From NCBI RefSeq assembly GCF_963678245.1, contig NZ_OY782776.1, forward strand, positions 124,001 to 188,000: a stretch of 64,000 bases of DNA, in the 5' to 3' direction. Position 1 is the first letter of the stretch. Each line of letters begins with the position of its first letter. Below are positions 8,591 through 18,798 of the stretch, one piece after another. Source of the DNA: an uncultured Sunxiuqinia sp. (lineage in GTDB: Bacteria; Bacteroidota; Bacteroidia; Bacteroidales; Prolixibacteraceae). Below the pieces are notes generated by a model. The model was not told where the DNA came from, made no database searches, and saw only the letters and a program-made list of their open reading frames with translations. The translations under genes were made by a program, and so were the position numbers.

Positions 8591-10015
8591 CTAAAAAGGA
8601 TCTTTTTTCAGGTATTTTCGCGCAAGCTCATTTCTTATCGACAATAGTTGTTCGCTGATTCCAACTTTATAAATATGCGGGTTTAAAAATCGTTTATGTT
8701 CATCTGGAAGTTGCTTTAAGCGGGATTGTGTATACAGAGCTAATTCTGAAGGCTTTTGAAGTGGTATTATTGTTTGGCCTTCTTTCATTGCTCGATGTAC
8801 AAGTGACTCCTTTCTACACGAATTTATTTGTTTTTGTTTTTCAGGCTGAGTGATGTGGTAAATTTTTTCATACTCAACTTCCGGTTCCAGCGAAATACCA
8901 TCGGCACAGAACTGATTGTCGTCATCAATATATCGGTGGATGGTTTTTATTCCGGGTAAAGTCATCTTCGAAATGTTTTCTGACACTTTTATCGATGGTT
9001 TTTCATTAACCATGGATAGCTTAAAAACACCATCCAGAGCTGCATCATCTTTTCCGGTTGCAAGTGCAGTGCCCACTCCATATATGTCAATGGGGGCTCC
9101 TTGCAATTCAAGGCTTTGAATGATGTTCTCATCCAGTTGGTTCGAGGCTATAATCTTAACATATTGCAAGCCTTCATCATTCAGCATCTTTCGGGCTTTT
9201 TTACTCAGGAAAGTCAAGTCACCACTGTCGAGTCGAATACCAGCCAAATCTTGTCCTTTTTGTCTTAATTCATGTGCTACCTTTATTGCATTTGGGATGC
9301 CGCTTTGCAAGGTGTCGTAGGTATCAACTAGCAAGGTGCATGAATCTGGGAAAATTCTGGCATAACTGCGAAAAGCTTCCAACTCATTGTCAAAACTCTG
9401 TATCCACGAGTGGGCCATCGTTCCCGTGCTCTCAATATTGAAATGACATGCGCTGTAAACGTTGGATGTTTTATCGAAACCTCCACTAATTGCAGCTTTG
9501 CTGGCGTTAATGCCTCCTAACCCTTGAGCTCTTCTGAGCCCAAATTCCATTAGTGTTTTTTTGCCGGCAGCTAAACGAATTCGACTTGCTTTTGTCGCGA
9601 TCAGCGATTCAAAATTCAGAATATTTAAAAGAAGGGTTTCAATTAGCTGACATTCTATAATGTTTCCCTCAACGCGAAGTGCCGGCTCATAAGGAAAAAT
9701 AAGCTCACCTTCCTTTACAGCATATATGTTCCCCTTGAAACTAAAGCTTCTCAGAAATTCAACAAACTTACTGTTGAATCCAATCGACAGAAGATACTCG
9801 CAATCCTCATCAGAATAGTTGAAATTCTCGATAATTGAAAGCACGGATGATAATCCGGAGAAGACGACATAGCTTCCGTTGAAAGGGCATTTGCGGAAGA
9901 AGTAGTCAAAGTTGGCTGGCTGCTTATGGAGTTCGCATAAAAAATAGCCTTGTGCCATTGTTAACTCGTAATGGTCGGTGTAGAGCCCGGTGCTTTGTTG
10001 GAATGGAAATATCAT
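8591..10015 (-). CDS. pncB: Nicotinate phosphoribosyltransferase
   Basis: A 474-residue enzyme of the Preiss-Handler pathway that joins nicotinate and PRPP in an ATP-assisted reaction. Family marks are TGLYTDHYELTMAQGYF at the N-terminus, the region STGTMAHSWIQSF carrying the phosphorylated His, GIRLDSGDL in the PRPP site and IIASNQLDE near the end of the barrel. Length suits the longer Firmicutes/Bacteroidota subtype. It is the first gene of a two-gene unit with pncA. The 318-nt region upstream, up to the osmC-like gene, shows no clear signal on the minus strand. Confidence 0.93.
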   Translation of the reverse strand: MIFPFQQSTGLYTDHYELTMAQGYFLCELHKQPANFDYFFRKCPFNGSYVVFSGLSSVLSIIENFNYSDEDCEYLLSIGFNSKFVEFLRSFSFKGNIYAVKEGELIFPYEPALRVEGNIIECQLIETLLLNILNFESLIATKASRIRLAAGKKTLMEFGLRRAQGLGGINASKAAISGGFDKTSNVYSACHFNIESTGTMAHSWIQSFDNELEAFRSYARIFPDSCTLLVDTYDTLQSGIPNAIKVAHELRQKGQDLAGIRLDSGDLTFLSKKARKMLNDEGLQYVKIIASNQLDENIIQSLELQGAPIDIYGVGTALATGKDDAALDGVFKLSMVNEKPSIKVSENISKMTLPGIKTIHRYIDDDNQFCADGISLEPEVEYEKIYHITQPEKQKQINSCRKESLVHRAMKEGQTIIPLQKPSELALYTQSRLKQLPDEHKRFLNPHIYKVGISEQLLSIRNELARKYLKKDPF

Positions 10016-10333
10016 TGCTTAAGTTTTAGTTAGTTTGTTACAAATACCTTGCAAATTACTGGCTAGATTTTGATGAGATAGTTTTTGACTATCATTCAGT
10101 TGATTGATTTGAGCATAACAGGATATAGAATTCTCAAAGTGTGTATTTTTCACCTCAGTGGTAGATTTTTTCGCACATTTTTTCCTGCTTATTTTCCAAA
10201 ACAAGGTTTTTGATATTTGTCTTTACTGTTGATTATTAGCTTGTTTTCTTGTCTTGCTGGATTTAAGTTCGTTTTTCGGCACTTGGTTTGCTAAGTTATG
10301 TGTAGTTATGTTTTAAATCAAAAAAAAGATTTC
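10016..10333. other. Intergenic region between divergent pncB and osmC-like genes
   Basis: About 318 nt carrying control signals for both divergent genes. On the plus strand TTTG (10287-10290) is followed after a suitable gap by TATGTTTT, a loose match to the -33/-7 pair. A 61-codon minus-strand ORF (10019-10204) lacks any family resemblance and is taken as noise. Confidence 0.35.
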
Positions 10334-10762
10334 ATGAAAATTAATAAAGCACACGCATTTTGGACAGGAAATTTGAAAGATGGAAACGGTCGCATGCAAT
10401 TCGAGAAAAGCGATACTGAATTTCCGTTTAGTTTTAAATCAAGGTTTGAAGATGGAGTGGGAGCAAATCCTGAAATGTTGATTGGATCAGCTCATGCAGG
10501 TTGTTTCTCAATGGCCTTTTCAAATATTTTAGATGGTGAGGGTTTTGACCCGAAAGAAGTAAAAGTAGTTGCAAGTATCAAGTTAGATCAGGTTGATGGT
10601 GGTTTCAAAATAACAGAAAGCCATTTGGATGTCGAAGCAAAAGTTCAGGGAATCGACAATGATAAGTTTCAGGAACTTGCTACTAAGGCGAAAGAAAATT
10701 GTCCCGTTTCTCAAGCACTTTCAGTCATTAAAATAACGATGGATGCTAAATTGAAGAGTTAA
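10334..10762 (+). CDS. OsmC/Ohr-family peroxiredoxin-like protein
   Basis: About 142 residues, starting at the ATG at 10334 (MKINKAHAFWTGNLKDGNG), which gives the family's usual N-terminus; an upstream TGT-containing extension to 10298 is unlikely to be translated. The two redox cysteines are present: one in SAHAGCFSMAFSN and one in ENCPVSQAL, the OsmC spacing. Members reduce organic hydroperoxides using a dithiol relay. The conserved ANPEMLIGSAHAG segment places it with OsmC rather than Ohr. It is a single-gene unit ending at the hairpin at 10843. Confidence 0.9.
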   Translation: MKINKAHAFWTGNLKDGNGRMQFEKSDTEFPFSFKSRFEDGVGANPEMLIGSAHAGCFSMAFSNILDGEGFDPKEVKVVASIKLDQVDGGFKITESHLDVEAKVQGIDNDKFQELATKAKENCPVSQALSVIKITMDAKLKS

Positions 10763-10842
10763 AAATTAGCATATAAAAAAAGAAACGATGGAACAGAAAG
10801 TTTTTTTCAGTTCCTTTATTTCAATAACAGACCTTTGAAACG

Positions 10843-10885
10843 AAAACGCCGTCTTTGGATTTCCAGAAAACGGCGTTTTTTATTT
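10843..10885 (+). terminator. Terminator between osmC-like gene and ppdK
   Basis: AAAACGCCG (10843-10851) pairs with CGGCGTTTT (10871-10879) and is followed by T-rich sequence on the plus strand. It lies in the gap between two convergent genes and may stop transcription from both sides. Confidence 0.75.
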
Positions 10886-10902
10886 TCTATAAATAATTAC
10901 AA

Positions 10903-13614
10903 CTAACTACTGTGTTTAACATTTGCTAAGGCGGCAGCTATCCGGGCAATAGGAACACGGTAGGGCGAGCAACTCACATAGTCTAAGTTTACACTGTCGC
11001 AAAACTCAACAGAGCTAGGTTCTCCGCCATGTTCACCACAAATACCAACTTTCAAATTTGGTTTTGTTGAACGGCCTTTTTCAGCCCCCATTTTCACCAA
11101 TTGACCAACTCCATTTTGATCGAGTATCTGGAATGGATCCTGTTGTAAAATACCATTCTCTAAATAAACTGGTAGAAATTTACCGGCATCGTCGCGTGAA
11201 TATCCCAGTGTCATTTGGGTCAAGTCATTTGTTCCAAACGAAAAGAAATCAGCTTCTGTAGCAATATGGTCAGCAGTTAGTGCAGCTCGTGGAATTTCAA
11301 TCATTGTTCCAACTAAGTAGTCGATACGATCGCCTTTTTCTTTAAATACTGATTCGGCAGTGGATCGGATGATTTTTGTCTGGTTTTTTAGCTCGGCAAC
11401 TGTGCCCACCAAAGGAACCATAATCTCAGGACGTGCATCAACTCCTTTTGCTTTCAGGTTTAGCGCTGCTTCAATAATTGCTCGTGCCTGCATGGCTGTA
11501 ATCTCAGGATAAGTAATACCTAAGCGACAACCACGGTGTCCCAACATGGGGTTAAATTCTTCTAAGTCTGAAATTTTAGACTTTACAGCATCAATTGAGA
11601 TTCCCATTTCATCGGCAAGCTCTTTTTGAGTTGCTTGTTGGTGAGGTACAAATTCATGCAATGGTGGATCTAATAACCGAACAGTAACTCCATAGCCTTC
11701 CATCGCTTCAAATATGCCTTCAAAATCTTCTCGTTGGTATGGAAGTAGTTTTGCGAGTGCCTTTTCTCGCCCTTCCAGAGTTGATGACAATATCATTTCG
11801 CGCATTGCTTTAATGCGATGGCCTTCGAAGAACATATGTTCTGTTCGACAGAGCCCGATTCCTTGGGCTCCAAACTTGCGTGCAACCTTTGCGTCATTTG
11901 GTGTATCAGCGTTGGTGCGAACAGTCATTCTTGCAAATTGATCAGACAAATCCATTATTTTGGCAAAGTCACCCCCAAGATCAGGATTTTTCGTTTTTAC
12001 TCTGCCTTCAAGAACTTGTCCGGTCGTACCATTCAATGAAATCCAGGCTCCTTCCTTGATTTCTTTTCCGGCAACGGTCATTATTCTGGCTTTATAATTG
12101 ATTTTAATTGCTCCGGCGCCGGAAACGCAGCATTTGCCCATGCCGCGTGCAACTACCGCGGCGTGCGAGGTCATTCCTCCTCTGGCGGTTAAAATACCAC
12201 GGGCAATATTCATTCCTTCTAAATCTTCGGGAGAAGTTTCAATTCGTACAAGAATTGAATTTTCGTACTTGTTTGCTTCGTCGGCAAAGAATACCACTTG
12301 ACCGGTTGCAGCTCCGGGAGATGCAGGTAATCCTTTGGCAACAATTTTTGCACTTTCAAGTGCATCGGTATCAAAAATAGGGTGGAGTAGTTCGTCCAGC
12401 TTGTTAGGTTCTATTCTTAATAAGGCAGTTTTGTTATCAATCATACCTTGCTCCAGCATGTCAACGGCAATTTTAACCATCGCTGCTCCGGTTCGTTTTC
12501 CGTTTCGGGTTTGCAGAAGCCACAGTTTGCCATCCTGAATGGTAAATTCTAAATCCTGCATATCCTTGTAGTGGTTTTCCAGTTTTTCCTGGGTTTCAAT
12601 CAATTCTTTATAAATAGCAGGCATGGTTTCTTCCAGAGATGGAAATTCGTCTTTACGCATTTCCTCACTAACTTCGGCTAGTTCGGCCCAGCGCTTACTG
12701 CCTTCCAGTGTAATCTGTTGTGGAGTTCGGGTGCCGGCAACAACATCTTCCCCTTGTGCATTGATCAGATATTCACCATTGAAAATATCTTCTCCTGTTC
12801 CGGCATCGCGGGTAAAGGCAACTCCTGTTGCTGATGTGTCTCCCATGTTTCCATAGACCATCGCTTGCACGTTTACTGCTGTTCCCCATTCAACCGGAAT
12901 ATTGTTGATCTTGCGATAATAAATAGCACGTTCATTCATCCAGCTATCGAAAACAGCGGATACTGCTCCCCATAGTTGTTCCCATGGGTCGTCAGGGAAA
13001 CTTTTCCCGGTTACTTTTAGTACAGCATCTTTAAAGCGAGTAACCAGCATCTTTAAGTCTTCAGTTGTAAAGTCGGTATCAAGCTCAATGCCTTTTTCTT
13101 CTTTCAGGCTTTCCATTATTTCCTCGAAAGGATCAATATCTTCCTTGCTTTCGGGTTTCAGACCTAAAACAACATCGCCATACATTTGCACAAAACGACG
13201 ATACGAATCCCATGCAAAACGTTCGTTACCTGATTTTTTGGCAATTCCCTGTACTGCTAAGTCGTTCAATCCAAGATTTAGAACTGTATCCATCATACCG
13301 GGCATTGATACCCTGGCTCCGGAACGCACGGAAACGAGACATGGATTATCTTTGTCTCCAAATTTTGTGTTGGTTAATTCTTCAATAAGGGCTACCGCTT
13401 TTTCAACTTCATCTTTTATGGATGAAATAGCTGCGTGGTGTCCCTGTTGTGTATAGAGGGTACAAACTTCGGTTGTAATCGTAAAACCAGGGGGGACTGG
13501 CACACCAATCAGGTTCATCTCTGCCAGATTAGCTCCTTTGCCTCCAAGGAGGTTTTTCATATCGGCTTTGCCTTCTGCTTTACCGTTACCGAACGTATAA
13601 ACATACTTTGTCAT
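10903..13614 (-). CDS. ppdK: Pyruvate, phosphate dikinase
   Basis: A 903-residue enzyme interconverting pyruvate, ATP and phosphate with phosphoenolpyruvate, AMP and pyrophosphate. Order of domains: N-terminal ATP-grasp (LLGGKGANLAEM at the start, SVRSGARVSMPGMMDTVLN), central swivelling phosphohistidine domain with catalytic His near residue 484 in GGMTSHAAVVARGMGKCC, and C-terminal PEP-binding TIM barrel (GLCRTEHMFF, GTNDLTQMTLG, and GICGEHGG with the active-site Cys). Length is slightly above the clostridial enzyme (about 870). It is a single-gene unit, convergent with the osmC-like gene. In anaerobic Bacteroidota it replaces or complements pyruvate kinase. Confidence 0.96.
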   Translation of the reverse strand: MTKYVYTFGNGKAEGKADMKNLLGGKGANLAEMNLIGVPVPPGFTITTEVCTLYTQQGHHAAISSIKDEVEKAVALIEELTNTKFGDKDNPCLVSVRSGARVSMPGMMDTVLNLGLNDLAVQGIAKKSGNERFAWDSYRRFVQMYGDVVLGLKPESKEDIDPFEEIMESLKEEKGIELDTDFTTEDLKMLVTRFKDAVLKVTGKSFPDDPWEQLWGAVSAVFDSWMNERAIYYRKINNIPVEWGTAVNVQAMVYGNMGDTSATGVAFTRDAGTGEDIFNGEYLINAQGEDVVAGTRTPQQITLEGSKRWAELAEVSEEMRKDEFPSLEETMPAIYKELIETQEKLENHYKDMQDLEFTIQDGKLWLLQTRNGKRTGAAMVKIAVDMLEQGMIDNKTALLRIEPNKLDELLHPIFDTDALESAKIVAKGLPASPGAATGQVVFFADEANKYENSILVRIETSPEDLEGMNIARGILTARGGMTSHAAVVARGMGKCCVSGAGAIKINYKARIMTVAGKEIKEGAWISLNGTTGQVLEGRVKTKNPDLGGDFAKIMDLSDQFARMTVRTNADTPNDAKVARKFGAQGIGLCRTEHMFFEGHRIKAMREMILSSTLEGREKALAKLLPYQREDFEGIFEAMEGYGVTVRLLDPPLHEFVPHQQATQKELADEMGISIDAVKSKISDLEEFNPMLGHRGCRLGITYPEITAMQARAIIEAALNLKAKGVDARPEIMVPLVGTVAELKNQTKIIRSTAESVFKEKGDRIDYLVGTMIEIPRAALTADHIATEADFFSFGTNDLTQMTLGYSRDDAGKFLPVYLENGILQQDPFQILDQNGVGQLVKMGAEKGRSTKPNLKVGICGEHGGEPSSVEFCDSVNLDYVSCSPYRVPIARIAAALANVKHSS

Positions 13615-13851
13615 AAAGCGTTTTTTGTAGATTAGTAATAAAAAATCAGTTTAAGTCTGTTCTCTTTTAGAACGTTATAAAATTGAAAAAATGAATTATA
13701 AAAAACCAATCAATTAGCGTGTTATATAGCCACTTTTAGTTCAGTGGTAATTTCTCGGTATCTCAAAGACTTCTTAAATGTTCGTTTAATATTGAGAGTG
13801 GCACTTTCAAAAGCTATTTAATTGCGAATATTTTTAACCTGAAAATCCTTA
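13615..13851. other. Upstream region of ppdK
   Basis: About 237 nt between ppdK (minus strand) and the first small-RNA-like unit (plus strand). AT-rich, without an ORF of note. It should contain the ppdK promoter, but I cannot point to a TAnnTTTG box on the minus strand. Confidence 0.35.
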
Positions 13852-13867
13852 ACATTTATTAACGTTG

Positions 13868-13903
13868 TTTGAGTGTTCTTAACTTTAATCTGATGTACAT
13901 TTG
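13868..13903 (+). promoter_or_regulatory. Promoter of first tandem small-RNA unit
   Basis: TTTG at 13868-13871 and TACATTTG at 13896-13903 match the Bacteroidota -33 and -7 elements; the 24-nt spacing is a little long. The whole block is repeated almost unchanged at 14069-14104. Confidence 0.55.
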
Positions 13904-13909
13904 TAATAT

Positions 13910-14005
13910 AAGATTTAGTAAAAAAAAACAAATAATTTTTTCATAGAGATAGGTTTGGTTAAGTTATAATAGAAGGATGGTTTTAACCATCCTTCTATTT
14001 TTTTT
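13910..14005 (+). ncRNA. Candidate small RNA, copy 1
   Basis: A predicted transcript of about 95 nt that starts after the TACATTTG box and ends in an intrinsic terminator: stem AGAAGGATGG / CCATCCTTCT (within 13968-13999) and eight T residues (13998-14005). There is no ORF in it. A segment GGTTTGGTTAAGTTA (13952-13966) is kept exactly in copy 2, whereas the sequence around it has drifted. The terminator stem differs from copy 2 at a paired position (G-C here, A-T there), a compensating change that supports RNA structure. I do not recognise the RNA family. Confidence 0.6.
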
Positions 14006-14068
14006 GTTGAAATTGTAGTTTCATAACGAATTCTGCGGCAAAGGTATTTTTCACATTTATTAACGTTG

Positions 14069-14104
14069 TTTGAGTGTTCTTAACTATAATCTGATGTACA
14101 TTTG
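14069..14104 (+). promoter_or_regulatory. Promoter of second tandem small-RNA unit
   Basis: TTTG at 14069-14072 and TACATTTG at 14097-14104, with the same spacing and flanks as the first copy 201 nt upstream. Confidence 0.55.
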
Positions 14105-14110
14105 TATTGT

Positions 14111-14200
14111 AAGATTTAAGGAAATAGACAAGTAATTTTTTTCATAGATAGGTTTGGTTAAGTTAGTATAAAAGGATGGTTGCAACCATCCTTTTATTAT
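14111..14200 (+). ncRNA. Candidate small RNA, copy 2
   Basis: The second unit of a 201-nt tandem duplication. It shares with copy 1 the promoter, the internal GGTTTGGTTAAGTTA segment (14151-14165) and a terminal hairpin whose stem AAAAGGATGG / CCATCCTTTT is a perfect palindrome around TTGCAA (14170-14195). The T-run after the stem is interrupted, so termination may be weaker than in copy 1. The clpB start codon follows 160 nt downstream; whether read-through reaches clpB is unknown. Confidence 0.55.
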
Positions 14201-14359
14201 TTCTACCAACTGTCAAAAATTCCACCCTTTTTTAATTCTTCCTGAAAACACTTCTGCTTTTCATAATTTTGAAAGACAAAATGTCTGTATTTATCTAACT
14301 AGTAGGTTATGGCTAATTTTTTGAAGAGCAGCGAATAGAAATGAATAAAGGAGGAAACC

Positions 14360-16948
14360 ATGAATTTTAACAATTTTACAATTAAATCGCAGGAGGCATT
14401 GCAGCATGCGTTTGAAGTTGCGCAAGCCAATAATCAGCAGGCCATTGAAAACGGTCATGTCTTGAAAGGGTTATTACATGCGGCTGAAAATGTGACCGGG
14501 TTTCTATTAAAAAAACTGGGAGTAAATACGAGCATTTTTCAACAAGCGCTAGAGAAAATCATCCAATCGTATCCTAAAGTTACAGGGGGAGAACAATACC
14601 TTTCGGGTAATACCAATAAAGCATTGCAGAAGTCGATTGATATCTCCAAGAAAATGGGAGATGATTTTGTCTCGGTTGAGCATATTTTAATGTCGCTACT
14701 GGAGACTGGTGATACGATTTCTACTTTGCTAAAGGATAATGGGGTAGGTCGAAAAGAGCTAAATGCGGCTGTAGAAGAACTGCGTAAAGGGACGAAAGTT
14801 CAAAGCCAGACGGCTGAAGATCAGTTTAATTCGTTGAATCGTTTCGCCGTTAACCTTAATGAGAGAGCCCGAAGCGGGAAACTTGATCCCGTCATTGGTC
14901 GCGATGATGAAATTCGAAGAATTTTACAAATACTTTCGCGTAGGACAAAAAACAACCCTGTGTTGATAGGAGAGCCTGGAACAGGAAAGACAGCCATTGC
15001 TGAAGGTTTGGCTCATCGAATTGTGCGCGGAGATGTGCCTGAGAACCTGAAGTCAAAGCAGCTGTTTTCTTTAGATATGGGAGCACTTGTTGCCGGAGCC
15101 AAATACAAAGGTGAGTTTGAGGAGCGCCTGAAGGCGGTGGTCAATGAGGTGGTCAAATCAGATGGTGAGATCATTCTATTTATTGACGAAATTCACACAT
15201 TGGTGGGTGCAGGAAAGGGAGATGGGGCGATGGATGCTGCCAATATTCTGAAGCCCGCGTTAGCCCGTGGCGAACTACGATCAATTGGAGCTACCACATT
15301 AAATGAATATCAAAAGTACTTTGAAAAGGATAAAGCATTAGAACGTCGTTTTCAGATTGTGGTGGTGAACGAGCCGGACGCTTTGAGTGCGATATCGATT
15401 TTACGTGGATTGAAAGAACGCTACGAAGGACACCATAAGGTTCGCATTTTGGATAACGCAATTATTGCGGCAGTGGAGCTGTCTCAGCGATATATTTCTG
15501 ATCGCTTTTTGCCCGACAAAGCCATCGACTTGATGGACGAGGCTGCCGCCAAGTTACGATTGGAGATGGATTCGGTACCAGAGGAATTGGATGAAATTGA
15601 GCGACGTATGATGCAGTTGGAGATCGAGCGGGAAGCCATTAAGCGAGAAAAAGATGAAAGTAAGCTGGCTTCGCTTGGCGAAGAAATTGCCAACCTGAAA
15701 GAGGAGCAGTCGAGGTATCGTGCACAATGGGAAATGGAAAAATCATTGATTGATCAAATTCAGCAAAATAAAACCAACATAGAAAACTTTAAGTTTGAGG
15801 CAGAACAAGCCGAACGATCAGGGGATTATGGCAAAGTGGCTGAATTTCGGTATGGCAAAATCAAAGAAGCTGAAGAACAAATTATACGGTTGGAGCAAGA
15901 ATTGCACGAAGTCCAGGGAGATTCTTTAATAAAAGAGGAAGTGGATGCTGAAGATATTGCAGATGTCGTTGCTCGCTGGACGGGAATTCCTGTTTCCAGA
16001 ATGATGCAAAGTGAACGTGAAAAGTTACTTCACCTGGAGGATGAATTACACCATCGTATTGTTGGTCAAAAAGAAGCCATTCATGCAGTGGCTGATGCGG
16101 TGCGCCGCAGTAGGGCAGGACTACAGGATGAGAAGAGGCCGATTGGTTCATTTATCTTTTTGGGAACAACAGGTATTGGAAAAACAGAATTGGCTAAGGC
16201 ATTGGCTGAGTATCTGTTTGATGATGAGAACATGATAACGCGAATTGATATGTCGGAATATCAAGAAAAATTTTCGGTAACCCGACTCATTGGTTCGCCT
16301 CCTGGATATGTTGGGTACGATGAAGGTGGACAGTTAAGTGAAGCTGTTCGCAGGAAACCTTATTCGGTTGTCTTGTTTGATGAGATTGAAAAAGCACATC
16401 CGGATGTGTTTAACGTCTTATTGCAAGTGCTGGATGATGGTCGGTTGACCGATAATAAAGGGCGAGTTGTCAATTTCAAAAACACGATTATTATCATGAC
16501 ATCAAACCTTGGATCTCAAATTATACAGGAAGGTTTTGAACGAATGAAGGCAAGTAATAAGGGGGAGGTTTATGAAGAAACACAGAAGGCCGTTTTCAAT
16601 CTGTTGAGAAAAACGATTCGACCTGAGTTTTTGAATCGGATTGATGAAACAATCATGTTCACGCCATTGTCACGAGATGATATCAAACAAATTGTTCGAA
16701 TCCAGTTCAACCGAATTGTGAAACGAATGAGCAATCAGGATTTGAGGATTGAAATTAGTGATGAAGCAGTTGATTGGTTAGCAGCTATTGGATACGACCC
16801 TCAATATGGTGCTCGTCCTGTTAATCGGCTATTACAAAAACATGTATTGAATGAGCTGTCGAAAAAGATACTTGCCGGCGATGTTAATCTTGAGCAAACA
16901 ATTCAAATTGTTCTCGAAAACGATGAATTAAAATTTGTAAGTAGATAA
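14360..16948 (+). CDS. clpB: ATP-dependent chaperone ClpB
   Basis: An 862-residue AAA+ disaggregase that works with DnaK to rescue aggregated proteins. The Clp N-domain spans about 1-145, the first AAA+ module has Walker A GEPGTGKT at 204-211 and Walker [10 protein letters not shown], and the long coiled-coil middle domain (about 400-525, rich in E, K and Q) is diagnostic of ClpB over ClpA or ClpC. The second module has Walker A GTTGIGKT near residue 600 and [15 protein letters not shown]. The start is supported by a strong AGGAGG seven bases upstream, unusual among the genes here. The gene ends at a hairpin at 17033. Confidence 0.97.
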   Translation: MNFNNFTIKSQEALQHAFEVAQANNQQAIENGHVLKGLLHAAENVTGFLLKKLGVNTSIFQQALEKIIQSYPKVTGGEQYLSGNTNKALQKSIDISKKMGDDFVSVEHILMSLLETGDTISTLLKDNGVGRKELNAAVEELRKGTKVQSQTAEDQFNSLNRFAVNLNERARSGKLDPVIGRDDEIRRILQILSRRTKNNPVLIGEPGTGKTAIAEGLAHRIVRGDVPENLKSKQLFSLDMGALVAGAKYKGEFEERLKAVVNEVVKSDGEIILFIDEIHTLVGAGKGDGAMDAANILKPALARGELRSIGATTLNEYQKYFEKDKALERRFQIVVVNEPDALSAISILRGLKERYEGHHKVRILDNAIIAAVELSQRYISDRFLPDKAIDLMDEAAAKLRLEMDSVPEELDEIERRMMQLEIEREAIKREKDESKLASLGEEIANLKEEQSRYRAQWEMEKSLIDQIQQNKTNIENFKFEAEQAERSGDYGKVAEFRYGKIKEAEEQIIRLEQELHEVQGDSLIKEEVDAEDIADVVARWTGIPVSRMMQSEREKLLHLEDELHHRIVGQKEAIHAVADAVRRSRAGLQDEKRPIGSFIFLGTTGIGKTELAKALAEYLFDDENMITRIDMSEYQEKFSVTRLIGSPPGYVGYDEGGQLSEAVRRKPYSVVLFDEIEKAHPDVFNVLLQVLDDGRLTDNKGRVVNFKNTIIIMTSNLGSQIIQEGFERMKASNKGEVYEETQKAVFNLLRKTIRPEFLNRIDETIMFTPLSRDDIKQIVRIQFNRIVKRMSNQDLRIEISDEAVDWLAAIGYDPQYGARPVNRLLQKHVLNELSKKILAGDVNLEQTIQIVLENDELKFVSR

Positions 16949-17032
16949 ATGAGACAAGTACGTAAAAATTTATGTAGGATGATAATACGAGAATTCTTGC
17001 AATGCTTTAAAAGCAATCAATTATAATCAAGG

Positions 17033-17057
17033 AAAAGGGTACGATAAGTACCCTTTT
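17033..17057 (+). terminator. Terminator between clpB and hpt-type gene
   Basis: AAAAGGGTAC (17033-17042) and GTACCCTTTT (17048-17057) form a perfect 10-bp stem with loop GATAA, followed by a short T-rich tract. It lies between convergent genes and abuts the stop codon of the Hpt gene, so it can act in both directions. Confidence 0.8.
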
Positions 17058-17414
17058 CTATTTTAGTGAATCCAAAACTTCCCGTAACTCTTTTTCTGCC
17101 TCAGCAATGACAGTATCAAATTCTTGAACGTAGGCTGGGTATGTATCAATATCGGCAAGCTTCTGAGTTTTTAACTGGAGTTCTTTCAGTTGGTGCCCTA
17201 AATCGTCCATGCCAAAAGTCATAACCGACGATTTCGCTTTGTGTGCTAGTTCCCCTAATTCCTTGTATCGTTTATTTTTCAAATGCTCGTGCAATCCATC
17301 TCTAAACTCAGGGAGTTGATCGAAAAACATATTAATAAACTCTTTTAGAATTTCGTCTTCGCCACCTGTAATTTCTTTCAAATAGTTTAGGTCGGTATAC
17401 TTTTGTTCAGCCAT
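17058..17414 (-). CDS. Stand-alone Hpt phosphotransfer protein
   Basis: A 118-residue all-helical histidine phosphotransfer protein. The phospho-accepting His58 sits in ELAHKAKSSVMTFG, the standard HxxKxxxxxxG context. Such proteins carry phosphate between a hybrid kinase and a final response regulator. No kinase or receiver gene is adjacent, so it is an orphan that must serve partners elsewhere; the kinase-regulator pair at 474-2253 does not need it. Charged C-terminal helices complete the four-helix bundle. Confidence 0.85.
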   Translation of the reverse strand: MAEQKYTDLNYLKEITGGEDEILKEFINMFFDQLPEFRDGLHEHLKNKRYKELGELAHKAKSSVMTFGMDDLGHQLKELQLKTQKLADIDTYPAYVQEFDTVIAEAEKELREVLDSLK

Positions 17415-17647
17415 TCGTTTGTTGATAAATTTAATTATTCAAAAGTAGTTAAAAAACTTTTATAATTCCAACGGCGGAGCGGAAGGGATATTTTGAGCCT
17501 GATCTATTTTATTGTGACGGATGCCCGTGTGCAAAATCAGCCAGACAGATGATTCTATGGAGAAAAGTGATATTTTCAGAATTGAAAAAATTGCAAAATG
17601 GTTCAAAAATTCTGATATTATTCATGGAAAAAGGTTCTTTTAAATAT

Positions 17648-17655
17648 TACATTTG
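17648..17655 (+). promoter_or_regulatory. Promoter -7 box for gcvT
   Basis: TACATTTG fits TAnnTTTG and lies 19 nt ahead of the ATG at 17675. It supports that ATG over the in-frame TTG at 17666. Confidence 0.5.
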
Positions 17656-17674
17656 CTAGCTTAATTTGAAATTG

Positions 17675-18766
17675 ATGAAGAAAACTTCCTTTAATCAGCT
17701 GCATAAAGATGCCGGAGGCAAGATGGTCGATTTTGCCGGTTTTGAAATGCCTGTCGAGTTTAGTGGTATAAAAGACGAACACCTTACCGTACGAAAAGGT
17801 GTTGGTGTTTTCGATGTTTCGCATATGGGCGAATTTTGGGTGAAGGGACCGAATGCTGGGAAGTTAGTGCAAAAGCTTACAACCAACGATGTTTCTAAGT
17901 TGAGCGTGGGACAGGCACAATACACGTGTTTCCCGAATGGCAAAGGCGGTATTGTCGACGATTTGTTGGTTTATTATTACGAACCTGAAAAATATATGCT
18001 GGTTGTAAATGCGTCGAATATCGAGAAGGATTGGAAATGGGTGGTTTCGCAAAATAGCGTTGGAGCTGAGCTTGAAAATGCGTCAGACGAAATAAGTCAA
18101 TTGGCAATACAAGGGCCAAAAGCTACTACAACACTGCAAAAGCTCACCAACATAAATCTGAATGAAATACCATATTACACTTTTGTTACCGATCAGTTTG
18201 CGGGAGTTGACGACGTTATTATTTCAGCAACAGGCTACACCGGTTCGGGTGGTTTTGAGTTGTATTTCAGAAATGAACATGCTGAAAAGATTTATAAAGC
18301 TATTTTTGAAGCGGGAGAAGAATTTTACATTAAGCCAATTGGTTTAGGAGCTCGTGATACCTTACGGCTGGAAATGGGCTTTTGTCTTTATGGAAACGAT
18401 ATTGATGATACAACGTCACCGATTGAGGCCGGACTTGGATGGATTACTAAGTTTAATGATAACAATAATTTCATCGACAAAGACTTGTTGTTGTTACAAA
18501 AAAGCGAAGGCGTGACTCGTAAGCTACGAGGATTTGAAATGATTGATCGCGGTATTCCTCGTCACGATTACGAATTGGCTGATAAGGATGGGCATGTTAT
18601 TGGTAAAGTGACTTCAGGCACACAATCGCCTATGTTGGATAAAGGGATTGGAATGGGATATTTGGATAAAGAATATTCCGCATTTGGAACAGAAATCTAT
18701 GTAAAAATTAGAAATAGACTATTGAAAGCAAAGGTGGTTAAAGTACCTTTTGTGAGTCTTCTTTAA
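17675..18766 (+). CDS. gcvT: Glycine cleavage system aminomethyltransferase (T protein)
   Basis: A 363-residue folate enzyme that takes the aminomethyl group from lipoylated H protein and gives methylene-tetrahydrofolate and ammonia. Motifs: [10 protein letters not shown] near the N-terminus, [10 protein letters not shown] with the catalytic-region Asp, [14 protein letters not shown] and [18 protein letters not shown] in the folate site, and [21 protein letters not shown] in the C-terminal barrel. The start is the ATG ([15 protein letters not shown]). gcvH and gcvP are not in the window, as is common when T is encoded apart. A hairpin terminator follows. Confidence 0.94.
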   Translation: MKKTSFNQLHKDAGGKMVDFAGFEMPVEFSGIKDEHLTVRKGVGVFDVSHMGEFWVKGPNAGKLVQKLTTNDVSKLSVGQAQYTCFPNGKGGIVDDLLVYYYEPEKYMLVVNASNIEKDWKWVVSQNSVGAELENASDEISQLAIQGPKATTTLQKLTNINLNEIPYYTFVTDQFAGVDDVIISATGYTGSGGFELYFRNEHAEKIYKAIFEAGEEFYIKPIGLGARDTLRLEMGFCLYGNDIDDTTSPIEAGLGWITKFNDNNNFIDKDLLLLQKSEGVTRKLRGFEMIDRGIPRHDYELADKDGHVIGKVTSGTQSPMLDKGIGMGYLDKEYSAFGTEIYVKIRNRLLKAKVVKVPFVSLL

Positions 18767-18798
18767 GGGGGTTGACTTACAACTTTTCTAATCTGGAA

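Noticed and set aside
10019-10204. A 61-codon minus-strand ORF directly upstream of pncB
   Set aside because: No family resemblance, no ribosome-binding signal, and it occupies the region expected to hold the pncB and osmC promoters.
17415-17665. Possible glycine riboswitch before gcvT
   Set aside because: The gap lacks the conserved glycine aptamer motifs, and the -7 box at 17648 leaves a leader of only about 15-20 nt.
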